From Blastobasis lacticolella (taxonomy: Eukaryota > Arthropoda > Insecta > Lepidoptera > Blastobasidae): a stretch of DNA of 64,000 nucleotides. The stretch lies in assembly GCA_905147135.1 (NCBI GenBank), contig LR990060.1:14028001-14092000 (forward strand), in the 5' to 3' direction. The translations under genes and the position numbers were made by a program. Below are positions 44,313 to 56,417 of the stretch, in pieces. Within the stretch, counting starts at the first letter, position 1, and every line of letters starts with the position of its first letter. The notes under the pieces were generated by a model. That model did not search any database and was not told the DNA's origin. It worked only from the letters and a program-made list of their open reading frames with translations.

Positions 44313-45040
44313 TACCGCATCAAAATTTGTTGCGTGGTTATGGAGAAGTTAACGAAAGCGACTTCATTTTATACTATGTAAGGATAAAGGTAAGGATAAT
44401 AAAAAAGAAATCATTAACACCAGAAAAACATCTTAATCATCAGTGGTGCGGTTCTCTAAGAAACATTCTTAATTGCAACGATGAACTTTAGGATGTTCTC
44501 TCGAATTGTAACAATATTTAAATAGAAATTTACGCGTTGCTAGAACCTGGCCACGATCTGTCATGTATCATTGTTCCGCTCACGGATGTTGTCTTAGAGA
44601 ATGACATAGCTGCACAGAAATATTGATCTTCAAGTCAAGCACTTATGCTATTGTATTGTACATGGTCAACAATTTATTATCCTTCTACGCGAGTTAAGTG
44701 AACTAAATTCAAAATTACGAACACCAAGGGGACTGTCAGAGGGTAGGGGTGGCGTTGACACCCGCTCATTTGCGCCTAATACCCTTGGGAAGGGATTAAG
44801 AAGATTATGTTGGTACTTTATCTTTGATGGCCGATATTTATTTTAATTTGTAAGGGCGTCGGTGGCCGAGTGAGTGTTACTTTTAGTCTGTTTTATGTTC
44901 TTTTATCTTCTTCTTTTGTAGCACCGCCTTGTAATTTTTGGTAATTGTTCTCTGGTTGACTGGTAGAAAAAGCTACGTAGCTTTAAGTCCGTCATGGTAC
45001 TGTAATGTGCATGAAGTTTTAAATAAATAAATAAATCAAT
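44313..45040. other. No gene recognised
   Basis: AT-rich. Ends in an (AAATA) tract at about 45020-45035, next to the following S2 copy. Confidence 0.3.
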
Positions 45041-45044
45041 ATAT

Positions 45045-45360
45045 CCGACTCGTAAGCGAGAGTATCGTGTTTGAATTCCACTGTGGCCATGTCCCTATGA
45101 CTCTTTTCTTATATTAGTTGAAAACGTGGCCCTGTGGCCCTGTCCTAATGACTCTTTTCTGAGTTAAGTATATTAGTTTAATACTAACCGATATTAATGT
45201 ATAACTATGATCCAATCTGTTCACGTTATTCTGTTAACAGGGTCACGGAGATCAGATGGAAGTCGCTCCACTGTAATGATCTGATCTGTCAAACCAGGAT
45301 CATGGTCAATTCGGACCCCGGGCCTTCCTACGCGAGTGTGAAACTGGGACATAAACGCTA
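45045..45360 (+). repeat. SINE S2 copy, with internal rearrangement
   Basis: Head gactcgtaagcgagagtatc; the block ccctatgactcttttct occurs twice (near 45095 and 45145), so a short internal duplication is present. Confidence 0.55.
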
Positions 45361-45544
45361 AGATCTAGTGGCAAAAGTAGCTAGCTTTTTCCACGTACCA
45401 ATGCTAATGTCATTTCATTATTTAAATAAAAAAATTAACATTTACAAAAACATTTGTTTAATAAATAGATTGTTATCCTGAATTTTTACATGTCATTTCG
45501 ATTATCCACCTTCACTTCAACATCCTTAACCCTACTTCTTCAAC

Positions 45545-48500
45545 TCATAACTCAGTCTTGGCCTTCTTGTTTATCTTCCTGAACTCCGCGACAGCTCTGA
45601 ACACGTCTTCGGAGAACTCCTTCGGCAGCTCCAGAGCCAAGAAGTGTCCTCCGGTCTCCAGGACCGTCACGTTCACGAGGTTCGGGAACTTCATACGCAG
45701 CATGAAGGGTGGCAGGTGGCCAATTTCGTACTTCGCTTGGGCCACCCAGGTTGGTACTGGAGTGGGTATACTGGAAGAATTTAATTTTATTAAAACATGG
45801 ATGCAGGCGGTACCAGCTAAGTACGAGGTCTGACTAGAAAGGATATATGAGAATGTACCGATTTTGGAATAAAATTAGTATTTTGTTCCTGCCGGTGAAT
45901 AAGGTTTCTGATGCTCCATGGGGTAGGGATTTAATCAAAATATGAGAATGTTAGCTTCCTTCATGTAGACAGGCAATTTTTGTTGCTCTGTGGATTAAAT
46001 GAACCGTGTCTTTAGTAATGGAGGAGCATTTGCCTTTTTGCTGCCAGAGCAGCGTGTCATAGACGACGATACCCCTGGTGTTTCTAATATCTACAGATAG
46101 CGGTGACCACTTTCCATCAGGTGGTCCGCTTGACTGTTTGCCTGCCGTATGGCATAAAAAATTTCGAACCATATCCACCAAATCAAATGCTCCAAATCAC
46201 CAAGGCAAGAATAAAAGGAGATGTATGAAAAGAGTTATGGATATGAATAAATGAATGAACACTTTATTGCATAAATAGAAGATGTGTCAGTTGTGTCAGG
46301 ACAGAGCAAAGTGTCGATCCATAGACTCTGCAAACCCCACCTGTGGGGCACAGGCGTGGTCTTTATGTATGTATGTATGTGATATTCACCAAAATACTCA
46401 CTCCATAAGCTTATATCCCATCTGCTTCTTATTCAGAGTTTCGGCGTAAAGTCTCATTGCGGTGGTCATGGAATTGGTGGACCAGTAGCACATGAGGTTG
46501 TCTAGCAGCTGCTCTTTGGTGAACAGCTGGTTTAGAGGCTTCTGGTTGTGATCGGTTGCGGTCGGGAACTTCTCAAAGACATAGGCCAAGAGGCCGGCCG
46601 GAGAGTCTGTCACGGAGACACCTGCAAATAGTTTTTTTTAATTAGACTAACAAGGCATTTGACCCCCATTTATCTGATAGTGAGTGACGACGGGGCCCGT
46701 AGTGGAGCATACCTGTCTAGGAATAGCCTATTCACTCTAGCCTTGAAGGCGTCCAGATTAAAATGTTTAGGTAACATACTCGCAGACAACGCGTTCCATT
46801 CCTTAGCCGTACGTATTATAAAGATAGAACTAAAGCGGCTCGTGCGGATTTCTCCTCCTCCACCTTACAGAATATCGCAGCAAATTATTCTCTTTTAAAT
46901 AGTATTGTGTTTCTGCCGGTGAGTAAGGTTTCCAGTGCTCCATGGGGTGGGGATTTGGGGAACCGTGGCTTTGGCAGTGGTGTGGCATTTGTCTTTTTGC
47001 TGCCAGAGCAACGTGTTATAGAGGTGGGCAACGCATTGGCGATACTCTTGGTGTTGCTAATGTCAATAGGCAGTGGTGACCACTTTCCATCAGGTGGACC
47101 GCTTGCCTGTTTGCCTACCGTATGATAAAAAAAATAAAAAATAAAAATTTCTGGAAGATCCACAACATAAGCGTTCCAGCTTTGACAACCAAATTGATTG
47201 TCAAGCTGACATTTGGCACGCATTTTACCCAGCCATGAAGTTAAATATCCAATATTTTTGGTCAATGATATAAATAAAATAATTAATAAGTAAATAAATA
47301 ATCGTAGACAAATTCACACAGCGCCATCTAGCCCCAAACTAAGCAAAGCTTGTACTATGGGTGCTAGCTAACTGATATACTACTTATATACTTTTAAATA
47401 CATACTTATTATAAATAGAACACTCAGACCCGTAACAGGAATTAAAATTCATCATTATATTTTCTGCCCGACCGGGAATCGAACCCGGAACCTCTTGCGT
47501 GGCTGACTGGCATGTTGACCACTGAACCACTCAGGTCGTCGTATTAATAACAACTGTACCCAGCTATACTAATAAAACACTTTTACCAATATATTGTTCT
47601 TATATTGGGAGCCTCAGTAGTGACAATAGAAAGTACTTCCAGGTTTTGACAACCACTCACCTACAGTGTCAGGCTTGGTCGCCTGTATATGCATATACCC
47701 AGTTTCTTCCAGGATGAAGGAGTAGAACTTCCCCAATGGATACATTCTCTCTGCGAGATTCTTGTCAGCAATTAGTGAAGGGAACAAGGATCCGATTGCA
47801 TGTATCAGCGTCGTCTTGAGGGTATGTACTGCTGGCATATTGGTATGATAGCCGAGGACCACCTAAGGAAAAGAATTGGGGCTGGTAATAAACAGACATA
47901 GGGTCAATCATCTTAACGTTAATGTCCCTGGTGTTAATATTCAACTAATGAACATAACACTTTTTTTTTGTTACTAATTTACTAGCCAGGCATTTGACCA
48001 TCACCTTACCTGGTGGTAAGTGACGATGCGGCCGATGATGGAGCATGCCTGTCTAGGAACAGCCTATCCACCCTAGACTTGAGGCATCCAGATTATATTG
48101 ATCAGGGAACATACTCGCAGACAACGCATTCCACTCTTTAGCCGTACGCATTTTAAAAGTCGAGCCAAAGCGGCTCGTGCGGATAGCTCCACGGAAAGAT
48201 CCACAACATACGGATTCGCGCTCGCCCGGATCGCGTCTCCCGATGGCGGAAAGGGGCCGGCGGAATGAGGTCGTGCAACTGCTTCGCACACTCTCCGAAG
48301 TGCAACCTGTAGAAGACCAACAAACGCGCAATCCTACTCCGATGCTCGAGGCTCTGCAGCTTAGCTTCAATCAACTGCGGACCACAAATTAATTTCTTTG
48401 CAAGTTTTTCCACCGAATCCAAAGCAGCCAGTTGGTATTTGGCTGATCCATCCCAGAGGTGGCAGCAGTACTCCATGCAAGATCGGACTTGTGCTTGATA

Positions 48501-51500
48501 TAACTGAAGCAACTGTCTTGAAGTGAAGTACCGCTCGACCTTCAAGAAAATTCCAAGTTATTTAGCTGCAGTCTTGGCTTTTGATTCGATGTACTGTCCT
48601 AAGTTGAGATTGGTTGATAGCTCAACATCCAGGAGCTGTATGTAGGTTGTCGGTAGTTTCCACAGATACGCTTCGGTTCTACAACAACTCAAAGAAGAGT
48701 CATTGATACATTGCGGCACTGGGTGTTCGTGCCTCGGGGTATATGAAGCATTCTAATAATATAAAGAAAAAATGTATGTGACAACATTACTTAGTAGGCG
48801 AAATTGAGAAAAAACTCGCTAGTTAAACAATTTAAAATATTCTGCATGCTTGGCAGGCGGTATCTTCTTGACTACGTAAATCCTATACTGTTACTAGAAA
48901 GACTACGTATAGCATGTCTTGACTTTTAAATTTCTTGTAGTGCATTCACTTGTGGCGAGAAAACTTACTTCGGGGAACAAAGTTGCGATGTTAGTTCCGA
49001 TGAAGGAACCAAAGTCGCCTCCCTGGACGTAGAACCTCTTGAAGCCAAGGCGATGCATCAGGTTCCTGAACACGACAGCCGCCTGCGGTGCACCCAACCC
49101 TGGTCTGACGGCGGGCTAAAATTCAGACGATGTAAATAAAAAATAAAATGGAATAGCAAGTAATAAAATGGAACAGAATGGAAAGAAATTAAACGAAAAT
49201 CGGTTGCTAGTTCTTCGGCAAGCTTGAGGAGTCCTCCTGGGTAAGTCACTATGACAGCCCATAACAGTCAACTGCAGGATTAAGGGCCTCTCCTACGCAA
49301 GGGGAGGTGCGTGCTATAATCTCCACGCTTATGGCGGGTTGGAGATGGTAGTGATAAAAATACAATGGAAAACGCTGGCGCCCATTTTCTAGTCTACGGA
49401 GACTCTAGATCTTCTGCCTCGAAAACATTAGTCGCCTTGTACGACACTCACAAGTGTAAGGGGTTGGTGCAATTCTACTCTGCCGGACACTATATGGCCG
49501 AGTAAGTACCATCACCTTGTCTATTTCTGCCGCCAAGCAACAATGCTTGCATTGTTATGTTCTGACTTACAGGATAAGGTAGCCAGCGCAATTACAGGTA
49601 TTTTATATCAGACCTCACTGTGAGAACGCACCTGCGGTTCCGCATGTTTGTTGCCTGCAACCTAAATGCGTGAATCGTAGTTGTTATTAAATTAAATTAA
49701 ATTAAATATCATTTATTACAAGTTTCACAGACTCATATTCTTATTACATTTCATTAATAATTATAGTTTATAATAATAAATACATTCATCGTCAGCATTA
49801 GAGCGTCACTTTAGAATTAATTCATGTCATAATCATAAAACAAAAATAAACATAGGTATATATGTCAGATAAAGTTATACAAATGTCAGCCGTTAAATAA
49901 TATGTATTGCATGTCAAAAATATGGAGATCAATTAATTTATAAGTAGGTACATAATCAATAACAATGTCAAAATAAAATCAAATTATGGATATGAAAATG
50001 TCAGAACTAATCACAAACGCACGCATCATGTTATGCCTGATAGTTACTACGGGTGGGTTATTCAGAAACGAGCAGTCACTTGTCGCTGCGTAGCTTTAAA
50101 AACAGGACAAGGAAAGGATCGGATTACACCAGCGGTTGTTAATTATTTGGCAAATATTGCCACAGGCCAGTCCCCCTGCCCCTTCAGCTTACTAGCTAAA
50201 GCTTACTTTGCTTCGTTTGGTTCCTTCTTCTTCTTCCTCCACCTTCTTCTACGCAATGCTGAGTACCTATAGGTCTTCTCCATGATTCTACACAATGACC
50301 GGTCGGGTATTTTCGTTAGTGATTGGTGAATGCCTACTCACATCAGAAAATCCGTATCCAGGCAAGCTAGGGACGATGAGCTCCAAAGCAAAGTCCTGTC
50401 CTTCTCTATACGCGGTTAGCAGAGGAATCGCTTCGTAGAACTCCCTGACGGAACCTGGCCAGCCGTGCATCATCAGGACGGGAACCAGCTCAACGTTGGC
50501 AGGCACCTGGAAACGGAAATTGAAATAAAAATAAAATAATTAATTTATATTATATATTTATTGTCTGAAAGAATTATTTTCACCAGCCGAGCTCGGTTAT
50601 TTACTAAGCACCCGCTCTGAGACCCTCAGGGAAAAGGTTGCTCAGACTTCTCCTCATTATTAGTTCAGGTTCTGACTACTTTCTTCTGGCATCGTAATCA
50701 TTTACCTTATTCATAATTAAAAATAACTCACCTTAGGCGTAACATGGATGAAATGTATATTGAGTCCCTGAATATTGGTCTTGTAGTGTTCGTATTGGTT
50801 GAAAAACTTCTGTCGTTCAGCAAAATCGTACTCTTGCGACCAGTATTTGAGCCAGTCTTGGAGCTGGTTGGAGTTGAACCCATATTCGTGTCTCACTCCC
50901 TCCAAGGGAGGTGGAGGCGACCGAGAGGAATTGATGCGACGTTTCAAGTCTTGGATCATCTGCAAGATGGAAAAGCAAGTATAAGTGATATGACAAAGCT
51001 ACATCAGCACGTTAACCGATAGCACCGGGCGATTCTTGCGCTGTGACATCTTAAATTCCACATTTTCTCAGTCAAAAAACTGTATTAAAGCGTCACTAAA
51101 ATTGATTTTCACAAAATACAACTGTCGAAAATAGTTGAGAAAATATTTATTGGCTGCAATAATCATTTCAAGGTCCTTATTAATGGAGATTTGTGGCTAG
51201 AAAAAATGTCTAATTCGAGATGTCACAGGGCGAAAATTAGGCCCGTGCAATATTCAATGTTCGCAACACCTATGCCATGGATGAGAAAGTAGCTACGACA
51301 ATTTCCTACCTCTGCCGTTATTTGCAAAGTGTGCGTTGGTGTTGTACTCACCTTCTGTTTTACTTTTTTTATTGTTCATCATTTTCATCATCATCATCAT
51401 CATCTTGGCGTTAATGTCCCGGTTGTGCTCTCGCGCACGAGGGCCCGGGGTCCGCCTTGACCATGATCCAGGATTTGGCAGGTCAGGTAATTACAGTGGA

Positions 51501-52338
51501 GCGACTGCCGTCTGACCTCCATGACCCTGCTAACAAGAGAAACTGACCAGATTGGATCATGGTTACACATCCAGTCGCCTGAATGTGCAGGTTTCATCAC
51601 GATGTTTTCCCTCGCCGTAAGAGCATCGGTTAGTATTCAACTAATGTACATAACTCAGAAACAGTCATTGGTACATGGCCGGAGCGGGATTTTATTCATC
51701 ATCTTCACGATGTCTCTATATTCCGCTATGTAGTGTTGGCGCAATATGTTCTTTTTTTCTTATGATTTTTTCCAGATTTCAAATGCTGACCCTGAGACTC
51801 GGGAGCCGATTGCCACCCCATGACGGATTTCATCATCATCATCATCATCATATCAGCCAGAAGATGCCCACTGCTGGGCATAGGCCTTCCCCAGAGATCG
51901 TCCACGGCAGCCGGTCCTGTGCATTCCGCATCCAGCTGGTACCTGCGATCCTTACCAGGTCATCGGTCCACCTTGTAGGAGGCCTATCCACGCTGCGTCT
52001 TCCGGTACGTGGTCGCCACTCGAGAACTTTACTTAAGCAGAAATAATAAAGCACATGGAGGTCCGATGGTAGTCGCTTCACTGTAATTACCCGATCTGCC
52101 AAATCCTGGATCATGGCCTAAACCCCGAGCATAACCGTGTAATGCCAAGACCACTTACATCTTCCTTGAACACGATCTTGAATGGTGTGATAGCTTCGCT
52201 GGTCTTGCCCTTGGTGTCCGAAGGGCCCCACCACTCGTCTAGAGGTAGGTCGGGCAGTGGCGAAGGGCTTTGCAGGAAGAAGTATAGCGGAATAGCCGCT
52301 AGCGCCATCATTGGCGCTATGAGGAGCAGTCGCACCAT
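45545..52338 (-). CDS. Jheh: JHEH-D: complete juvenile hormone epoxide hydrolase, reverse orientation
   Basis: Seven exons on the minus strand: 52338-52159, 50959-50732, 50506-50342, 49115-48969, 47862-47661, 46621-46402, 45770-45545 (TGA at 45547-45545). They join to 455 codons with the same lengths and phases as JHEH-C. Hydrophobic anchor at residues 2-22, WWGP at 36-39, HGWPG at 150-154, GGDFG with nucleophile D225 (Phe where A and C have Trp), MRLY Tyr, acid E396 (KYEIGH) and His423 (GGHFLALELP). Only one exon 5 is present, of the 202-base type. The bases before ATG again read cgctag, a possible acceptor of a leader exon. Introns are full of SINE and non-LTR fragments. The protein is clearly diverged from JHEH-C, so it is an older copy than the A/C pair. 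Likely an active ER epoxide hydrolase; substrate preference unknown. Confidence 0.93.
45893..46380. repeat. Repeats in the last JHEH-D intron
   Basis: 45893-46160 is an N1 fragment (ttcctgccggtgaataaggt ... cttgactgtttgcctgccgt). 46195-46380 is the repeat seen reversed at 31630, ending in (GTAT)n. Confidence 0.5.
46655..47130. mobile_element. N3 (-) and N1 (+) fragments in a JHEH-D intron
   Basis: 46655-46850 is the reverse of an N3 tail (gcctgtctaggaatagccta). 46895-47130 is N1 with ttctgccggtgagtaaggtt and an A-rich end. Confidence 0.55.
47275..47540 (-). mobile_element. SINE S1, reversed
   Basis: (AATA)n tail at the left, body cacacagcgccatctagccc, box B complement gggaatcgaacccg and box A region to 47540. 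Confidence 0.78.
47985..48560 (-). mobile_element. Non-LTR retrotransposon polymerase C-terminal fragment (N3 family)
   Basis: The minus-strand translation includes QLYQAQVRSCMEYCCHLWDG and SLEHRSRIARLLVFYRLHFG, the conserved region after the reverse transcriptase in Jockey/CR1-like elements. It then runs into the N3 tail (gtaagtgacgatgcggccga). It lies in JHEH-D intron 4, in the same sense as the gene. The frame is broken near the end, so it is a dead 5'-truncated copy. Confidence 0.75.
49245..49505 (-). repeat. S3 copy, reversed, in JHEH-D intron 3
   Basis: tgacagcccataacagtcaa ... tactctgccggacactatat. Confidence 0.58.
51390..52130 (-). mobile_element. S2 and RTE fragments in JHEH-D intron 1
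   Basis: 51390-51690 is a reversed S2 with box-B complement near its right end. 51828-52025 is a reversed RTE 3' end: a (CAT)n tail then ccactgctgggcataggcct and rccaccttgtaggaggcc-like sequence. 52050-52125 is another S2 piece (ctgccaaatcctggatcatg), suggesting RTE inserted into or beside S2. Confidence 0.62.
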
Positions 52339-52532
52339 CTAGCGATTGGGGGAAGAACTATTATAATATCTTTGAACAAATTGTGAGAGTTGTGAGAGTG
52401 TAAAGCCGTGAGGCAGGAATATATGAGGTCTGTCGAGACTATCAAAGTGGAGCTATCTGTTACTTGCTGTTGCCAGTGTAAGAAAGGAGTACTAAAAAAT
52501 CCGCAACATGGGGGCACCTCATATATTCGCCC

Positions 52533-52836
52533 TTATGCGCTTTACTAAATGCATAGACTATATTCAGAAGCAAAAAGCGTGAGAGCAAATCACAGTGGAA
52601 TGTATTGCTCATAGAATAAGGTCCATTTTTGTATTACTTATATTATGTTACACGTCGCTCCGCTTTTCAAAACCGTGATACAATAATGGACCTTATTGTA
52701 TGAGTAATACGCTCCACTTTGATTTACTCTCACGCTTTTGTCTCACACCGATGTTACAAATAAATGACTTTGAACTTTGAACTTTTTGGTTCAGAATTTA
52801 GGCTATTAAATGTAGTCAAATGTAATAAGCGCATTA
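52533..52836. mobile_element. MITE, relative of 32042-32284
   Basis: Shares aaaaagcgtgagagcaa and its inverse, and the right end taataagcgcatta. It carries an extra block (aaatgactttgaactttgaa) not in the first copy. Confidence 0.65.
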
Positions 52837-53004
52837 GCTAGAGTAAGGTCCAGTTAAGATTGCTTTAAGGTAATGGCGTCCTTGTCATGGTTTTTATTGT
52901 GAGTCGTTCTTGTTGGCTGTCTGTCAAATTTAGTTCCTTGGTCATCCGCGAGCAATACTTACTGATAACTAGTTTAGCTGCGGATATATGGAGTCTGGTG
53001 GATA

Positions 53005-53200
53005 TGTGGTGTGTGGTGCCGCCACTTAAAATAATAGCACCACCCCATCTCTTCCCGTGGGTGTCGTAAGAGGCGACTAAGGGAATAAACCGAAAGATGG
53101 GCTGCAGCATCTTTCGGGTACATTTACATCTACTGCACTGCGATCACCAACCCGCCTGCCAAGAGTGGCGATTATGGCAACCCCCCCCCGATGACAAGCA
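53005..53200 (+). repeat. S3-like copy
   Basis: ataatagcaccaccccatct ... caacccgcctgccaagagtg, then a C-run and GC-rich sequence to about 53340. Confidence 0.5.
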
Positions 53201-53434
53201 CACACAGGCCCCCAGTACCCGGCGGCCCCGCAATTCCGGACTATGGTAGCGGTCACGGTAACGGCGGGGCAGGGGGTGCGAAGAATCACCGGATGCGACC
53301 AGGCTACCACAAAGCACGACCACTGGCCCTGGCTTATGACATTAACATTGTGATATCCTTTATCTGTTGTAACATTATTTTAAGAATAATGACTACTCAA
53401 TAATTTGATGACATTTGACGTGTAAATTTATGTT

Positions 53435-55295
53435 ATGAACTCATTTTTCAGGAAGCCGGATCATCGCAGATGGACGTGGGTTAGTCCCGATGGTGTCACA
53501 AAAAATGAGATTGACTTCATCCTATCTACGAAACGGCATATATTCAATAATGTTTCGGTGATCAATAGCGTTAAAATTGGCAGTGATCACCGCTTGGTAA
53601 GAGGCACATTGAATATTAATCCCCAGCTGGAAAGATCGAGATTGATGAAGTCCACGCTCCGGCCTATACCCATCCAAATCCAAAACCCCGAGAGCTTTCA
53701 ACTCGAATTACAAAATCGCTTCGAGTGCCTAGGAGAGTGCGTCGACGTGGACGACTATAATAACAGGTTCGTGGAAACTGTCTATACGGTTGGGTCAAAG
53801 TTTTATAAGGCCTGCCGTACAAAAAGAACAAACAAAATCTCTGACGATACCCTCAAACTCATCGAAGAAAGACGCGGAATGACTCTGCAATCCCCTGATG
53901 ATGTCTCTCAATTTAGGCGACTTAATCGGCAGATCTATGCTTGCTTCTGTGCCATGCACAGAAGCATAGTCATATTGTTCTTCAAGAAAGGTGATAAGGC
54001 TCTCTTGAAGAACTTCAGACCAATATCGCTGCTGACCCATGTCTATAAGCTGTTTTCGAGAGTCATTACGAATCGTCTCACACGCAGGTTTGATGACTTC
54101 CAGCCTCCCGAACAAGCCGGATTCCGAAAATGTTTTAGTACCATAGACCACATACATACGCTGCGGCAGGTTGTACAGAAGACCGAAGAGTATAACCGGC
54201 CATTATGTTTGGCGTTTGTGGACTATGAGAAAGCCTTCGATTCGATCGAAACTTGGGCGGTGCTCCAGTCTTTACAGCGGTGCCAAAGTGACTTTCGATA
54301 TATCGAAGCACTGAAGTGTTTGTACGAAAACGCCACCATGTCAGTTCGTCTCCAGGACAAGACCACATAACCTATTCAGCTGCAGCGAGGTGTTAGACAA
54401 GGTGATGTCATATCACCGAAGTTGTTCACCGCTGCACTGGAGGATATCTTTAGGCTTTTGGACTGGGACGGACTTGGCATCAATATTAACGGCGAGTACC
54501 TCACGCACCTCAGATTTGCTGACGATATCGTAGTCATGGCTGAAACCCTGGAAGACTTGGGCAAAATGCTCGATGACCTCTGTAGTGCCTCTCAACAAGT
54601 AGGTCTTAAAATGAACATGGACAAGACGAAAATTATGTCAAATGTCCATGTTGTGCCTACTCCAGTGACAGTTGGAGGCACACCACTTGAAGTTGTTGAC
54701 GACTATACATACCTAGGACAAATAGTCCGGCTAGGTAGGTCCAATTTCGAGAAAGAGGTCAATCGACGAATCCAACTCGGTTGGGCAGCGTTCGGGAAGC
54801 TACGCCACATATTTTCGTCCCAATTACCGCAGTGTCTCAAGACGAAGGTCTTTGACCAATGTGTGTTGCCAGTGATGACTTACGGATCTGAAACGTGGCC
54901 ACTCACTATGGGCCTTATAAGAAAGCTCACTGTTACCCAAAGGGCACAATGGAAAGAGCTATGCTCGGAGTTTCTTTGCGCGATCGACTCAGAAATGAGG
55001 AGATCCGCAAGCGTACCAAGGTCACCGACATAGCTCTAAGGATTGCCAGACTGAAATGGCAGTGGGCAGGGCACATAGCTCGAAGAACAGATGGCCGATG
55101 GGGCAGTAAAGTTCTCGAGTGGCAACCACGTACCGGTAGACGCAGCGTGGGTAGGCCTCCTACAAGGTGGACCGACGACCTGGTATGGATCGCAGGTACC
55201 AGCTGGATGCGGAAAGCACCGGTTTATGTGGAGATCTCTGGGAGAGGCCTATGCCCAGCAGTGGGCGTCTTATGGCTGATATGATGATGATGATG
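53435..55295 (+). mobile_element. RTE-clade non-LTR retrotransposon, internally deleted
   Basis: First frame 53435-54370: the end of an apurinic-type endonuclease domain (DFILSTKRHIF, GSDHRLV), then an abrupt join to a reverse transcriptase core (LFFKKGDKALLKNFRPISLL, QAGFRKCFSTIDHI, AFVDYEKAFDSI), ending at a stop. 54422-55033: the RT continues with LRFADDIVVMAE (the FADD catalytic box), then LGQIVRLGRSNFEKEVNRRI. A frame change is followed by the C-terminal tail in 54970-55284. The 3' end is a (GATGAT) tract, as in RTE elements. The join at about 53943-53965 lacks the linker and first RT motifs. Stops and frame changes show it is dead. Confidence 0.85.
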
Positions 55296-56150
55296 ATATG
55301 GAGTCTTTCTACGCTAAATGCTGCAAATCTGGTATAGTCAATATCACTTACGTAGGTACTTGTGCCGCTTGTCGTTTTCAGCTGAGGCTGTATTTTTTTT
55401 ATACTAGGCAGTGACAAACGAGCAGACAGCCCACCTGATGGTAAGCGGTAACTGTCGCCCATAACATCTACGATTCATGCATTTAGGTTGCATTCCACAA
55501 AAATACAGAACCGTATGTGTGTTGTTCTGTGGGGACTACGATGAAACTCATGTCTGTAATAGCGCTGGCTACCTTATCCTTCAAACCGGAACTTAACAAT
55601 GCAAGCATTATTGCTTGGCGGCAAAAATATGCTGCTGTATTTAAAAAGCTTATATGATTGCACTGAATATCGTCAAAGTAACTTACCTTTCAAACGTATA
55701 ATGAAGAACACAATAATTTGATAACTTTTTATGTTCTTATTACGATTGAACTAAATTCACGACCGACCGGCCGGCGTAACTGTAATCAATGTTTATCTAC
55801 AATCATCGCATAGTCATGATTACTGACTGTAGACTCTGCTATAGTAGCTGATTATTGGACCCAAACATAACCAGCGTTACTGTGCTCGCCAAGCGGCGAA
55901 AACATTATGATGAGGAAGGTCCACTTACGCTGGATGCCTACGAACAATGTCGTTGGGAACCTATTAATTGTCTTAGTGTTTTATGTAATTACTTAATTAT
56001 TACTTTTATATGTTGTTGTATTGTAAAATTTAGCAGCCAATGTTTCTATCTTTCTTTCTATTGTAACGAAAATTAATTCGAAATCGTTCAAGAATTCTTG
56101 CGTGTAAAATAGTAATCATCTATCCATGTTTTTACAAACTTTCGTATGGG
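55296..56150. other. Retroelement-tail remnant and unassigned DNA
   Basis: 55380-55470 reads like a non-LTR tail (cagacagcccacctgatggt). 55500-55640 repeats pieces also near 15120-15230 and 49500-49680 (gctaccttatccttcaaa). No gene seen. Confidence 0.35.
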
Positions 56151-56402
56151 TGGTATGAGTCACCGATTTCACCAAGTTCAATCCCCAACGCCGCCGTGTA
56201 CTTACCAATGACTTTTTCTGAATTTTATATCTACATTAGTTGAACACTAATCGATGTTCATCCGGTGAGGGAAAACATCGTGAGGAAAGTTGCATATTCA
56301 GGCGACCGAATGTGTAAGCATGGTCCAATCTGATCTGTCAAATCCTGGATCGTGGTCAAGGCAAACCCCGGGCACTCGCGCGCGAGAACATTACTGATGA
56401 TT
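56150..56402 (+). repeat. SINE S2 copy
   Basis: Body with ggtgagggaaaacatcgtga and ggatcgtggtcaaggcaaac, and a (TTA)n end. Confidence 0.55.
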
Positions 56403-56417
56403 ATTATTATTATATTA

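Noticed and set aside
53795..54368. Minus-strand frames of 120 and 77 codons
   Set aside because: They are shadows of the reverse transcriptase on the plus strand, which carries the conserved motifs.
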